The notes: generated by a model from the letters alone, not told the origin. Positions 7,951-16,832 are shown, numbered from the stretch's first letter. The stretch is 64,000 nt of DNA from Paenibacillus sp. JNUCC-31 (GCF_014844075.1 NZ_CP062165.1:4588001-4652000), one strand, 5' to 3'. Program-made: numbers and translations.

Positions 7951-8182
7951 ATTCTATGATGCAGTGCGGAGGGCACAGAATGGAGATCGAGAGAGCATGC
8001 TTCAAATTATCAGTGCATTTCAACCTATCATTCAGCGGATGAGATATCAGGTTAAACCCCAGGAACGTGACGACCTGTCACAGACCATTGTTGAAGGATT
8101 GATCATTAAAATCATGAATTACGAGTTGGAGCATGTACCTACGTACTCGGAGTTCTGCAAACAACTGTTTAATGCCGAATGA
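7931..8182 (+). CDS. RsoA-like co-sigma protein (region 2-like, HTH_16 type)
   Basis: An 83-residue protein. FYDAVRRAQNGDRESMLQIISAFQPIIQRMRYQ is the helix-turn-helix seen at the N-terminus of many sigma factors and in short regulators of conjugative elements; the following RDDLSQTIVEGLIIKIMNYE resembles the core-binding helices of sigma region 2. This is the size and fold expected for RsoA, the partner that completes SigO. It lacks region 4, which the gene at 7146 has, so the two proteins complement each other. Ribosome binding site is weak (GGTGAT), in line with translational coupling to yvrJ. Confidence 0.7.
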   Translation: MNQNKVEFYDAVRRAQNGDRESMLQIISAFQPIIQRMRYQVKPQERDDLSQTIVEGLIIKIMNYELEHVPTYSEFCKQLFNAE

Positions 8183-8220
8183 AAGACGAGCGTATATACT
8201 TAACTAACCGAATTCAGAAG

Positions 8221-8275
8221 CCCTGTTATATTCCATGGTGTCACTAAGTCACTGTGAAATATAGACAGGGTATTT
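8221..8275 (+). terminator. Terminator of the split sigma operon
   Basis: CCCTGTTATATT (8221-8232) pairs imperfectly with AAATATAGACAGGG (8257-8270), followed by TATTTAT. It lies 38 bases after the RsoA-like stop and 40 bases before the converging MFS gene end. Confidence 0.55.
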
Positions 8276-8309
8276 ATAATGTTAAAAACAAGAATCGATA
8301 GTGGCTTCA

Positions 8310-9479
8310 TCAAACGAGGTAAGGCAGTTGTAACGAAAATACTCTATCGAATGTTGTTTCGCTGACTCGCACCAGTAATCCGCCAAGCAAGGTACCAACG
8401 GCACTAATCCCAAAAGACAAAAAGCGAAACACGCTTCCAACCCTGCCGAGCAACTCATTAGGTACGGAACGTTGCAGGATTGAAGAACGTGTAACATTGT
8501 AGACGATAATGAAAAATGCAGCACAGAAATACAAGCCGCCTACCCAATAGGCGTTCGTGGTTAAACCCACCACACCGTAGATGATGCCCATACACAAAAT
8601 GGAGGAGATAATTAATTGTTTTGTACTCCATTTCTTACGCATATAAGCAACGGCCTGGCTCCCCACGATGCTGCCGATTGTTGCAATGGAGATTAATATA
8701 CCGAATGCAAAAGCATCCAACTGAAGGACATCTCGTACAAAGAAGATTTGAGTGGCCAGAATGATCGAATACATCAGCGTAATCGTGACGGACAGAATCG
8801 CCAAACCACGGAGAAAACGATCATGATACACATATTGAATCCCGGACCACATCTCCCGTTTCCAATTCTTCATTGGGCGAGCTTCCTTCCTGGTTGCTTC
8901 CGTATCCCCTGGGTAAAAGTTTCCCTTCAAACTGATTAAAAAGAGCAAAGCAACAACAGCCGTCACGGTGTCTATCGCAAAAGGAAAGACAATATGCAGG
9001 GTGATGATGAACCCTCCCAGAGCAACGCCCAGAATATCACTCGTCATTAACTGTCCAGCGGTGAACTGCCCATTGGCTTTCTCTAATTTACTTTCATCTA
9101 CAAGTTGCGGGATGATCGTCTGCACCGTGCTGTCGAATACGACTCGACTCAGTCCGATACCAAACATGAACAGAGCCAGAATCGGAATGCTCACCCAGCC
9201 TCCCCATATACATAAAGTCAGCACAAGGAGAAGAATCATTCGAGTAAAGCCTGCTCCGATCAGCATATGTTTGCGAGAATATCGGTCGATTAGAACGCCC
9301 ACGGGCAGACTGAAGAGAAGCCAGGGCAAACGGAGGGCTGTCATGGTTATGGAGGCATATAAAGTATCGGTCGTAAGATTGGAAATGAGCCATGGAACCG
9401 CAGCGAGCGTAAGTCCATCACCCAAGAAAGTAAGAGAGAACGCACCAAAGAGTTTAGTATAGTTCGACTTGATCTTCAT
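8310..9479 (-). CDS. MFS transporter, short C-terminus
   Basis: A 389-residue major facilitator protein, probably a drug or macrolide-type exporter by general likeness. Motif A is present: LPVGVLIDRYSRKHMLIGAG between helices 2 and 3. The two halves are joined by a cytoplasmic loop (~190-210, KEARPMKNWKREMWSG). The second half ends with VGSVFRFLSFGISAVGTLLGGLLVRV and then LQLPYLV before the stop, about 15-25 residues earlier than usual, so helix 12 is missing or very short. The start at 9479 follows GGAGGAAACT directly; eight upstream codons are open. It converges on the sigma operon and diverges from the MarR gene. Confidence 0.85.
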   Translation of the reverse strand: MKIKSNYTKLFGAFSLTFLGDGLTLAAVPWLISNLTTDTLYASITMTALRLPWLLFSLPVGVLIDRYSRKHMLIGAGFTRMILLLVLTLCIWGGWVSIPILALFMFGIGLSRVVFDSTVQTIIPQLVDESKLEKANGQFTAGQLMTSDILGVALGGFIITLHIVFPFAIDTVTAVVALLFLISLKGNFYPGDTEATRKEARPMKNWKREMWSGIQYVYHDRFLRGLAILSVTITLMYSIILATQIFFVRDVLQLDAFAFGILISIATIGSIVGSQAVAYMRKKWSTKQLIISSILCMGIIYGVVGLTTNAYWVGGLYFCAAFFIIVYNVTRSSILQRSVPNELLGRVGSVFRFLSFGISAVGTLLGGLLVRVSETTFDRVFSLQLPYLV

Positions 9480-9673
9480 AGTTTCCTCCACCATCAGATT
9501 CAAAGCAGTTCTACATCAACCTGTATAAAACCATATTTATCCTTTTTAATACAAATTTAAGTTATTGTATAATGGAGTGCAATCCTAATTTTACCATTTG
9601 AAAGTATAGAATGGGTGAAAAAGGGTTCATTTATGTGCAAGCGTTTTGATTTTTATAGAAAAGAAATAATGAA

Positions 9674-9702
9674 TTGACATTTTCTATGGGGTGAGTTATC
9701 TT
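9674..9702 (+). promoter_or_regulatory. Sigma-A promoter of the MarR gene
   Basis: TTGACA (9674-9679), 17-base spacer, TATCTT (9697-9702). It lies 45 bases before the MarR start, and an inverted repeat sits just downstream of the -10 box. Confidence 0.65.
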
Positions 9703-9710
9703 TGCCTATA

Positions 9711-9728
9711 TAGTTAAGCTATTAACTA
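9711..9728 (+). promoter_or_regulatory. MarR operator, copy 1 (TAGTTAA-N4-TTAACTA)
   Basis: A perfect 7-base inverted repeat with spacer GCTA, sitting right after the promoter and before the regulator's own gene: the place for autorepression. The same arms recur at 10361-10378. Confidence 0.7.
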
Positions 9729-9747
9729 AATGGAGAGGACAGAACAC

Positions 9748-10239
9748 ATGGATAATCTGCAAGAAGAGAACCTACTGCCAATTGATCCTAAACAAGATAC
9801 GCTGCAAGAATATTTGCTTCGTCTGCCACTGCCCAATGAAGCTTTTTTTACGATGGTTGAGGCGACTGCCAATCTGGTGGCCGTGTCGGAGAAATACTGG
9901 CAATCCCAAGGGCTGAATGGAGCAAGAATTCGCATACTCGTAGAGATTGCCAAAGATGGGGGAACGATGCTTCCTTCAGTGCTTGCCGAAAAAATCGGTG
10001 TCACCAAGGCCAACATTAGCTTGCTGCTGACACCGCTGGAGCGTGATGGCTACATTGCGAGGGCTGAACATGCCCGAGATGGTCGCAAGACGGTGATTTC
10101 CATTACCGATGCAGGACGAACATTGTTGAGGGAGCATCTGCCGGGTAACCGTGAAGCTGTGGCTGGGCAAATGGGCAAGTTGAATGAACAGGAGCAGCAT
10201 CAGTTGATTGCTTTGTTGCAGAAGCTGAACAGGTCTTAA
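9748..10239 (+). CDS. MarR-family transcription repressor
   Basis: A 163-residue winged-helix regulator. Helices 1-2 (AFFTMVEATANLVAVSEKYWQSQGLNGARIRILVEIAKDG region) are followed by the DNA-reading helices GGTMLPSVLAEKIGVTKANISLLLTPLERDGYI and the wing RAEHARDGRKTVISITDAGR, a textbook MarR wing. MarR proteins bind as dimers to short palindromes and let go when they bind phenolic or electrophilic compounds. The start at 9748 lies nine bases after GGAGAGG; an ATG six codons earlier overlaps this site. The matching palindromes before this gene and before the oxidoreductase at 10414 indicate that it controls both. Confidence 0.9.
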   Translation: MDNLQEENLLPIDPKQDTLQEYLLRLPLPNEAFFTMVEATANLVAVSEKYWQSQGLNGARIRILVEIAKDGGTMLPSVLAEKIGVTKANISLLLTPLERDGYIARAEHARDGRKTVISITDAGRTLLREHLPGNREAVAGQMGKLNEQEQHQLIALLQKLNRS

Positions 10240-10360
10240 TCCTTAATGCAGTCTAAAACGATGCTAAGATCAGTCGATTCTGAGGCAAGATATGTGTGGA
10301 AAGGGATAGGATTGGTTCAGTGAGGAACATGTTGTAGTTCAGTGGATCACTCTGTCTATT

Positions 10361-10378
10361 TAGTTAATGACTTAACTA
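10361..10378 (+). promoter_or_regulatory. MarR operator, copy 2 (TAGTTAA-N4-TTAACTA)
   Basis: The same 7-base arms as at 9711-9728, with spacer TGAC, placed 36 bases before the start of the oxidoreductase gene. Confidence 0.7.
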
Positions 10379-10413
10379 TTTGTTGCAATTCATTTACAGG
10401 AGGGAAAAGCAGG

Positions 10414-11232
10414 ATGACGATCATGATTACCGGAGCCACAGGACAATTAGGCAATATGATTATTGCAAATATGCTAGTCAGGGTCCCCGCTACAGAAATT
10501 ATCGCAGGAGTCCGTAATGGGGGGATGTCTGCAACCTTAAAAGCTTTAAAGGATCAGGGTGGGGAGGTTCGCTGTATTGACTATGATAGGCCGGAAACGC
10601 TACAGAAAGCCTTTGCCGGTGTGAATAAATTGCTACTGATTTCCAGCTCGCATAACGATGATACAGTCCGGCTAACTCAACATACAAGTGTAATCAATGC
10701 GGCGAAGAACGCTGGAGTTGAACATATCCTTTATACCAGTTTTGCTTTCCCACAGACGGGCCTTAAAGGTTCAAGTAACGTGCATAGACTTACCGAGCAG
10801 GTCATATTTGATTCGGGGATGAAGTATACGATTTTGCGCAATGGGCTGTATATTGATTTTGTGAATGTCCTTGGACTACAGGAGGCGATACAAAGTGGCG
10901 TGCTAACAACTCCAGCCGGAGATTGGCGGTTTAATGCGGTTACACGCAGTGATCTTGCACGGGCCATTGCGAACGTACTCGCAGAGAAAGGTCATGAGCA
11001 GCGGATATATGAGCTGGCCGCGCCACGGACTTGGACCTTTGCTGACCTGGCAGAGGTGCTTACAGAGTTTGCAGGCAAGACCGTCATTCACAGCGAGGAT
11101 GTGTCGGTACAGCACTGGATCTATCCTTTTTTAAGCAGTATTGATACCGGATCTACATCTAAGGATCTTGAGCAATTGATGGGCCAACCGATAACTTCGT
11201 TGAAGAAGAGTATTGCACCTTTTCTGAATTAA
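10414..11232 (+). CDS. NmrA-like NAD(P)-dependent quinone oxidoreductase
   Basis: A 272-residue atypical short-chain dehydrogenase like QorB/YtfG. The NAD(P) motif GATGQLG opens the protein; LISSSHNDDTVRLTQHTSVINAAKNAGVEHILYTSF is the typical NmrA segment in which the Tyr-x3-Lys pair of classic short-chain dehydrogenases is absent. Relatives reduce quinones or sense the NADP/NADPH balance. The start at 10414 follows AGGAGGG; the open frame upstream crosses the operator and is not used. A MarR operator lies in front, so induction by quinones or similar electrophiles relieving MarR is a reasonable model. Confidence 0.85.
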   Translation: MTIMITGATGQLGNMIIANMLVRVPATEIIAGVRNGGMSATLKALKDQGGEVRCIDYDRPETLQKAFAGVNKLLLISSSHNDDTVRLTQHTSVINAAKNAGVEHILYTSFAFPQTGLKGSSNVHRLTEQVIFDSGMKYTILRNGLYIDFVNVLGLQEAIQSGVLTTPAGDWRFNAVTRSDLARAIANVLAEKGHEQRIYELAAPRTWTFADLAEVLTEFAGKTVIHSEDVSVQHWIYPFLSSIDTGSTSKDLEQLMGQPITSLKKSIAPFLN

Positions 11233-11287
11233 TCGAATTACATTGGAGTGACGTTAAGCCCGTATGAATTGTTAATGCATTAACTTC

Positions 11288-11301
11288 AAAAAACGCTTAC
11301 A
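11288..11301. promoter_or_regulatory. Weak cre-like site upstream of galK
   Basis: Read on the minus strand, TGTAAGCGTTTTTT matches the first ten positions of the CcpA-binding consensus but not its last two. It lies about 135 bases before galK, where catabolite control would make sense. Confidence 0.3.
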
Positions 11302-11435
11302 AACTTTCAATTCTACCCTACCTTTTCGGAAACGAAGCTGAGATAATGGAAAAGTAAACGGGCATGAAGTCATCCCGCTATCGTTCATCATTCACGTAGA
11401 AAAATACATGCTGCATATCCATAGGAGGATTATTC

Positions 11436-12728
11436 ATGACTACACAACCATTGGCACTGATCCAATCCACTTCAGGCCAAACGCTGCTTGCCCAAATGTA
11501 TGGTCAGCAACAACTGGAAGAACAGACAGCACGTTACACGAAGCTCAATGAATCATTCGAACAGTACTTCGGCGTACAAGAGGGCAGCAAGCTGTTCAGC
11601 TCGGCTGGACGCAGCGAAATTGGGGGCAACCATACGGATCATAACCACGGTAAGGTACTGGCGGGCAGTATTACGCTGGATACGATTGCGGTAGCTGCGC
11701 CAACGACGGATTCGGTAATTACTTTTTATTCCGAAGGGTATGACCAGAAATATGGTATCGATCTCACGGATTTGGCACCCAAGGCGGAGGACGATGGCAC
11801 TACGGCTTTGATTCGTGGTATGGCTGCAGGGTTCGGGGAGTTCGGATATAAAGTAGGCGGATTTCAGGCGTACATCTCCAGTAATGTGTTCTCGGCATCG
11901 GGCCTGAGTTCGTCGGCATCATTCGAGATGCTGATCTGTACGATCTTGAACCATTTCTACAACGAAAGTACGCTGGATGTTGTAACTCTGGCGAAGATTG
12001 GTCAATACGCGGAGAATCACTATTGGAACAAACCGTCCGGTTTGCTGGATCAGATGGCTTGTGCCTATGGTGGGCTGATTGCAATTGATTTTGAAAATTC
12101 GGCACAGCCGGTGATTGAGCCTGTAAAGTGGGATTTTCAGGAGAACGGATACTCTCTCGTGATTGTGAACACAGGTGGGAACCACGCGGATCTGACAGAG
12201 GATTATGCTGCTGTTCCTTATGAGATGAGAGCTGTTGCTCAGGCGCTGGGCAGTGAGTATGTTCGGGAAATTACGGCTGAGGCAATCTATGCCAATCTCA
12301 AGCAGGTCCGTGAGGCTGCTGGAGATCGTGCGGTGCTGCGTGCACTTCATTTTCTGGCAGAGAATGATCGGGTGGATGGTCAAGTGTCGGCGCTTCGTGA
12401 AGGGCGTTTTGCTGACTTCCTGAACCTGATTACGGCATCCGGGAACTCTTCCTGGAAGTGGCTCCAGAATGTATATCAAAGCGGTTCGGTGAAGGAACAG
12501 GAGATTGGGATCGCGCTGGCACTGACAGAGAATTATTTGCATAACTTGGGTGATGGCGCTTGTCGCATCCACGGTGGAGGCTTCGCAGGGGTCATTCTGA
12601 CGATCCTTCCCAACGCTAAAGTTGAGGAATATATGTCCTGGATGCACGGCATGCTGGAGACGCCAATTATTGTGGTTAATGTGCGCGAGCAGGGTGCGGT
12701 ATGTTTGAATGCATTGTTGAATAGTTAA
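11436..12728 (+). CDS. galK: Galactokinase
   Basis: Phosphorylates alpha-D-galactose at C1 with ATP, the first step of the Leloir pathway. It is a GHMP kinase of 430 residues. The galactokinase signature GRSEIGGNHTDHNHG is near residue 58, the ATP-binding motif SSNVFSASGLSSSASFEML near 148, and the third GHMP motif GDGACRIHGGGFAGV near 374. The N-terminal 35 residues are an extension compared with E. coli GalK but common in Paenibacillus. AGGAGG lies eight bases before the ATG. It is alone here: galE and galT are not in the window, and a terminator follows. Confidence 0.95.
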   Translation: MTTQPLALIQSTSGQTLLAQMYGQQQLEEQTARYTKLNESFEQYFGVQEGSKLFSSAGRSEIGGNHTDHNHGKVLAGSITLDTIAVAAPTTDSVITFYSEGYDQKYGIDLTDLAPKAEDDGTTALIRGMAAGFGEFGYKVGGFQAYISSNVFSASGLSSSASFEMLICTILNHFYNESTLDVVTLAKIGQYAENHYWNKPSGLLDQMACAYGGLIAIDFENSAQPVIEPVKWDFQENGYSLVIVNTGGNHADLTEDYAAVPYEMRAVAQALGSEYVREITAEAIYANLKQVREAAGDRAVLRALHFLAENDRVDGQVSALREGRFADFLNLITASGNSSWKWLQNVYQSGSVKEQEIGIALALTENYLHNLGDGACRIHGGGFAGVILTILPNAKVEEYMSWMHGMLETPIIVVNVREQGAVCLNALLNS

Positions 12729-12829
12729 GCTGGATTTATGAGTTTTAAACGAATAAAACATTTGTTATAACTGTGCATAAATGCGCATTGCTATTGGCGT
12801 ATAAATTCTATAATATGGATGAAAAGTGA

Positions 12830-12877
12830 AGAACAGCCTCCTGAAACATCATGGTTCTGGAGGTTGTTCTTTTTTTG
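12830..12877 (+). terminator. Strong terminator after galK
   Basis: AGAACAGCCTCC and its partner GGAGGTTGTTCT enclose a further GAAAC/GTTC stem and are followed by seven T. The AT-rich stretch from 12878 to 13119 before terB must hold the Ter promoter (for example a TATAGT near 13003), but I cannot assign the boxes with confidence. Confidence 0.85.
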
Positions 12878-13119
12878 TTTGTCGAATTTTGTAATTAAAT
12901 GTAGAACGTTTAAAAAATAGATGATATCCCTTTATAAAATACTTCATGGTATATGAGATGTTTTTGTTTTTATATGTAGAAAAATGACAAAATATAGAGT
13001 ATAGTAAAGGGATAATTTAACTATTTTATGCCATGAATTAGGATGTAATGACGTATATTGTATTTTGCTAGTTTGCAAAGGAAGTTGAAGTGAAATGAAT
13101 CTAGTAATGGAGGATAACA

Positions 13120-13566
13120 ATGAGCTCATTCAGAAATTGGCTTAACTCGACGAAACAGGGTCTTGAGGAGCAGGTTAAACGATTTAAGAACAAGGATTTT
13201 ATGGATGCTGTAGTGGCAGGTTGTGCTTTAGTTGCTTTTGCAGACGGTACGATCGATGCTTCGGAGAAAAACAAGATGGCGGGATACATAAATCTTAGTC
13301 AGGAATTGAAAGTATTTGATATGACTGTTGTTATTGAACGTTTCAATCACTATGTGAATAATTTTGAGTTTTCCCCCGAGATCGGGAAGCAGGAAGCCTT
13401 GAAAGCTATCGCCAAGTTCAAGTCCAAGCCGGAAGTCGGTCGTGTCATTGTGGGTGTATGTAGTGCTATTGGTTCTGCTGACGGTAACTTCGATGATCAG
13501 GAGCGCAGAGTCGTAGCTGAAATCTGCACGGTCCTTGGGTTGAACCCAGGTGAATTCAGTTTGTAG
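13120..13566 (+). CDS. terB: Tellurite resistance protein TerB
   Basis: A 148-residue all-helical cytoplasmic protein that in other species links the TerC membrane complex to TerD-type calcium-binding proteins. Two internal acidic repeats, GCALVAFADGTIDASEKNKM and GVCSAIGSADGNFDDQERRV, are the metal-binding helical repeats of the TerB fold. AGGAGG-like site GGAGGATAAC precedes the ATG. It is the first gene of the Ter cluster and sits 40 bases before the first terD. Confidence 0.92.
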   Translation: MSSFRNWLNSTKQGLEEQVKRFKNKDFMDAVVAGCALVAFADGTIDASEKNKMAGYINLSQELKVFDMTVVIERFNHYVNNFEFSPEIGKQEALKAIAKFKSKPEVGRVIVGVCSAIGSADGNFDDQERRVVAEICTVLGLNPGEFSL

Positions 13567-13606
13567 CAAACAGTACGCATCTCAAGCTGAAAGGAGGTGA
13601 ATATCA

Positions 13607-14200
13607 GTGGCTGGTATTAATTTGGTCAAGGGACAAAAAATTGATCTAACCAAGGGTAAAGCAGGGTTAACTCAAGTTATAGCCGGTTTGGGTTGGGACC
13701 CTTTAGCCTCCAAAGGATTTTTCGGAAGAAAAAAGCAGGCGAATATCGATTGTGATGCTTCGGCTTTGCTGTTGGATGAGAATGGCAAGTTAACGAAGGA
13801 AACCAATCTGGTCTGCTTCCATAACAAGCAAAGTCTTTGTAGATCTGTAGTTCATTCAGGAGATAATCTAACTGGCGAAGGTGAAGGGGACGATGAGCAG
13901 ATCAAAATCAACCTCTCCTCTGTACCTGCCGATGTTCATAAAATTCTTATCGTCGTTAATATTTATGACTGTGTGAATCGTAAGCAGGACTTTGGCATGA
14001 TTGAACGAGCTTATATCCGTATTTTGGATGGGAGCAACTCACAGGAATTAATAAAGTTTAATCTATCCGATAATTATGCAGGTATGACAGCCCTCATCTG
14101 TGGCGAATTGTATCGACATGGTGGAGAGTGGAAATTCTCTGCAATCGGTGAAGGCGCTCATGCGGTACATATCGATGAGCTTGCACGTCGCTATACGTAG
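13607..14200 (+). CDS. terD: TerD-family calcium-binding stress protein (copy 1)
   Basis: A 197-residue TerD-domain protein starting with GTG after a perfect AAAGGAGGTGA. The opening [13 protein letters not shown], the central GDNLTGEGEGDDEQIKINL calcium site and the closing [16 protein letters not shown] are all family hallmarks. It is the most diverged copy of the three: it carries an inserted segment GFFGRKKQ and has CDASALLL where the others have DLDVS/DLDAS, so the first calcium site is changed. TerD proteins bind two calcium ions and associate with the membrane-bound TerC under metal, phage or DNA stress. Confidence 0.92.
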   Translation: MAGINLVKGQKIDLTKGKAGLTQVIAGLGWDPLASKGFFGRKKQANIDCDASALLLDENGKLTKETNLVCFHNKQSLCRSVVHSGDNLTGEGEGDDEQIKINLSSVPADVHKILIVVNIYDCVNRKQDFGMIERAYIRILDGSNSQELIKFNLSDNYAGMTALICGELYRHGGEWKFSAIGEGAHAVHIDELARRYT

Positions 14201-14265
14201 AAATATATTGGATTTCCGGAATAACATTTTGTATCTAATATTACAGCGAAGCGGAGATGAATCGA

Positions 14266-14841
14266 ATGGCTATCAATCTATCCAAAGGTCAAAAGATCGA
14301 CTTAACGAAAACAAATCCAGGACTGGCCAAAATCACTGTAGGTTTGGGCTGGGATACGAATAAATATGATGGCGGCAAGGATTTTGACCTGGATGTATCC
14401 GTATTCTGCGCTAATGCGGACGGTAAGGTTGACGGAGAGAAGAATTTTATTTTCTTCAATAACCCGCAAAATGAAAATGGTTCGGTAGTGCATACGGGCG
14501 ACAACCGTACGGGCGAAGGAGATGGCGATGATGAGCAAGTAAAAATCGATCTGCCTAATGTTCCGGCGAATATCGAGAAAATTGCGTTCACCATCACAAT
14601 CTATGAAGCTCAGGAACGCAGCCAGAATTTTGGACAAGTGTCCCGTGCATATGTACGTATTCTGAATGAAGCGAATTCCGAAGAACTGATCCGTTTCGAT
14701 CTGGGCGAAGACTTCTCCATCGAAACAGGTGTTGTTGTTGGTGAATTGTACCGTCATAGCGGTGAATGGAAATTCAGCGCGATTGGTAGCGGTTATCAGG
14801 ACGGTCTGGTCGGCCTTACGCGCGACTACGGTCTGCAATAG
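14266..14841 (+). CDS. terD: TerD-family calcium-binding stress protein (copy 2)
   Basis: A 191-residue canonical TerD protein: [28 protein letters not shown] (first calcium site), [19 protein letters not shown] (second) and [16 protein letters not shown] at the end. The start at 14266 fits the family N-terminus and has GGAG ten bases upstream; an ATG three codons earlier is too near that site. The neighbour copy at 14953 is very similar, so the two probably arose by tandem duplication. Confidence 0.93.
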   Translation: MAINLSKGQKIDLTKTNPGLAKITVGLGWDTNKYDGGKDFDLDVSVFCANADGKVDGEKNFIFFNNPQNENGSVVHTGDNRTGEGDGDDEQVKIDLPNVPANIEKIAFTITIYEAQERSQNFGQVSRAYVRILNEANSEELIRFDLGEDFSIETGVVVGELYRHSGEWKFSAIGSGYQDGLVGLTRDYGLQ

Positions 14842-14952
14842 GATTCATTTATTAATCTGTGACCATATAAAAGTCAGGGAAGCCGTCAATTTGGCGGTTT
14901 TCCTTTTCATTAGAGAAAGGTATTTCAACAATAAAGAAAGGTGGACGAATAT

Positions 14953-15534
14953 ATGACAATTAGCTTGGCTAAAGGACAGCGTATTGATCTAACGAAAACG
15001 AACCCTGGCTTGACACGGGTTGTCGTAGGCCTTGGATGGGATACCAATAAATATAGCGGTGGAGTCGACTTTGACTTGGATGCTTCTGCATTTCTGCTTC
15101 ATGAAGATGGCAAAGCCAAAGGTACGGACGACTTCGTCTTTTACAACAACCCAACGGGTGGTGCAGGTTCATTAACGCATACTGGGGATAACCGTACAGG
15201 CGAGGGAGAAGGCGATGATGAGCAGATTATCGTGGATTTCAGCAAAGTCCCTGCAAATATTACTCGGATTGGCATTACCGTAACCATTTATGATTATGAA
15301 GCGCGCGCACAGAATTTCGGTCAGGTGTCCAATGCGTTTGTTCGCGTTGTAGATGCGTCCAATGAGCGAGAGGTTTTACGTTATGATCTGGGCGAAGACT
15401 TCTCCACCGAGACAGCTGTTGTATTCTGTGAATTCTACCGCTCGGGTGCGGATTGGAAGTTCCAGGCGATCGGCAGCGGTTTTGCTGGCGGACTTGCAGC
15501 TCTGTGTCAGAACTACGGATTGGACGCCCAATAA
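14953..15534 (+). CDS. terD: TerD-family calcium-binding stress protein (copy 3)
   Basis: A 193-residue TerD protein with [47 protein letters not shown] and CEFYRSGADWKFQAIGSGF. The start at 14953 is the ATG seven bases after AAAGGTGG. Between copies 2 and 3 is a small imperfect hairpin (about 14883-14905, GCCGTCAA/TTGGCGG) that may act as an in-operon attenuator or mRNA-processing site, which would adjust the ratio of the TerD copies. Confidence 0.93.
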   Translation: MTISLAKGQRIDLTKTNPGLTRVVVGLGWDTNKYSGGVDFDLDASAFLLHEDGKAKGTDDFVFYNNPTGGAGSLTHTGDNRTGEGEGDDEQIIVDFSKVPANITRIGITVTIYDYEARAQNFGQVSNAFVRVVDASNEREVLRYDLGEDFSTETAVVFCEFYRSGADWKFQAIGSGFAGGLAALCQNYGLDAQ

Positions 15535-15558
15535 GAGAAGAAGAAAGGTGAACCTGTT

Positions 15559-16803
15559 ATGGCTGTAACTGTCGTCAAAGGGCAAAAGACGGACTTGACC
15601 AAAACCAATCCCGGGCTTTCCCGTCTTACGGTTGGTATTGGCTGGGACTCTTCCTCAGCTCTTGAACTTGATACATCTGCATTCCTTCTTGGTGCTGGCG
15701 GTAAAGTGTCAGGTGATGAAGATTTTATCTTTTATAACCAGCCGACAACGGCATTTATTACGTATAAAGACACACCTCAGCAGACCGATAAAAAGCAATT
15801 TGATATTGATCTGAGCAAAATCCCTGCTCGTATTGAGAAGATTGCGTTCAGTCTGACGATTTATGAAGGTGAGTCCAGAAACCAAAGCTTTGGACAGGTT
15901 CAGCATACCTATATCCGCTTTGGGAATGCCAATAGTGGACAGGAAGCATTGAGATATGACTTAGCCAGTGGGTTTACAGTCGAGACGGCGATCGTCATTG
16001 GCGAGTTGTACCGACATAATGGAGAGTGGAAATTTAATGCGGTGGGTTCCGGTTTTGCTGGCGGACTGAATGCCCTGTGCGGCAATTTTGGAGTGAGTGT
16101 AGAGAGTGATACTTCAGCTTCACAGCCTGTTCCTCCAACACCCCAGCCGCCCGCACCGAAGCCTCCAGCTCCACCTGCTCAGCCGCCTCAACCCAAGATT
16201 GAACTGAACCTTAACAAGATTGAACTGAAGAAAAAGGGCGACACGATCAACCTGAAGAAAAATTCTGGCGGACTTGGGGAGATTTTAATTAATCTCAACT
16301 GGAATCAACAGACCAGCCGAGGGTTATTCGGGCGAAACAAGAGTGTGGATCTGGATCTCGGTTGCCTGTTTGAAATGAAGGACGGTAGTAAAGGAGTCAT
16401 CCAGGCACTGGGAGAATCATTCGGGTCTTTGAACCGATATCCATACATTTCGTTGGATGGAGATGACCGAACAGGGTCCGTGAGAACTGGAGAGAATTTA
16501 CGCATTAACGGTGCGCATATCTCCGATATCAAGCGCATTCTGGTGTTCACTTACATTTATGAAGGGGTTACGAATTGGTCACAAGCCGATGGCGTAGTCA
16601 CGATCAACCAGAAAGACGGACCTGATATTATCGTGCGCATGAATGAATATGGAAGCTCCTTGGGAATGTGTGGAATTGCTATGTTCCGCAACGTAAATGA
16701 TGAGACGTTCAGTATTGAGAGAATTGTCCAGTTCTACAATGGACACCGTGCCCTGGATGAAGCCCATGGGTGGGGAATGCGCTGGACTGCCGGCAGTAAA
16801 TAA
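15559..16803 (+). CDS. TerD-TerA fusion protein
   Basis: A 414-residue protein with two domains of the TerD superfamily. Residues 1-180 are a TerD domain ([18 protein letters not shown] to GELYRHNGEWKFNAVG), but the second calcium loop GDNRTGEG is replaced by KDTPQQTDKK, so that site is lost. A proline-rich linker (~190-213, runs of PxPPxP) leads to a second domain (~225-414) with LDGDDRTGSVRTGENLRI and a C-terminal FYNGHRALDEAHGWGMRW, typical of TerA. In enterobacteria TerA is a separate protein. The fusion likely ties the two into one scaffold under TerC. It ends 29 bases before terC. Confidence 0.9.
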   Translation: MAVTVVKGQKTDLTKTNPGLSRLTVGIGWDSSSALELDTSAFLLGAGGKVSGDEDFIFYNQPTTAFITYKDTPQQTDKKQFDIDLSKIPARIEKIAFSLTIYEGESRNQSFGQVQHTYIRFGNANSGQEALRYDLASGFTVETAIVIGELYRHNGEWKFNAVGSGFAGGLNALCGNFGVSVESDTSASQPVPPTPQPPAPKPPAPPAQPPQPKIELNLNKIELKKKGDTINLKKNSGGLGEILINLNWNQQTSRGLFGRNKSVDLDLGCLFEMKDGSKGVIQALGESFGSLNRYPYISLDGDDRTGSVRTGENLRINGAHISDIKRILVFTYIYEGVTNWSQADGVVTINQKDGPDIIVRMNEYGSSLGMCGIAMFRNVNDETFSIERIVQFYNGHRALDEAHGWGMRWTAGSK

Positions 16804-16832
16804 CAATTTGAGTTAGCGGAGGCTCTCTTTTC

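Noticed and set aside
8968..9462. Plus-strand 164-codon frame opposite the MFS gene
   Set aside because: Shadow of the membrane protein on the other strand, with biased composition and no site before it.
11919..12761. Long minus-strand frame of 280 codons over galK
   Set aside because: Antisense to a complete galactokinase with all signatures; no recognisable protein features.
14302..14838. Minus-strand 178-codon frame over terD copy 2
   Set aside because: Mirror of a canonical TerD; repeated in the other copies only because the DNA is similar.
13607..15534. The terD copies as one repeat array
   Set aside because: They are separate full-length genes with different starts and sites; duplication is old and the DNA identity is moderate.
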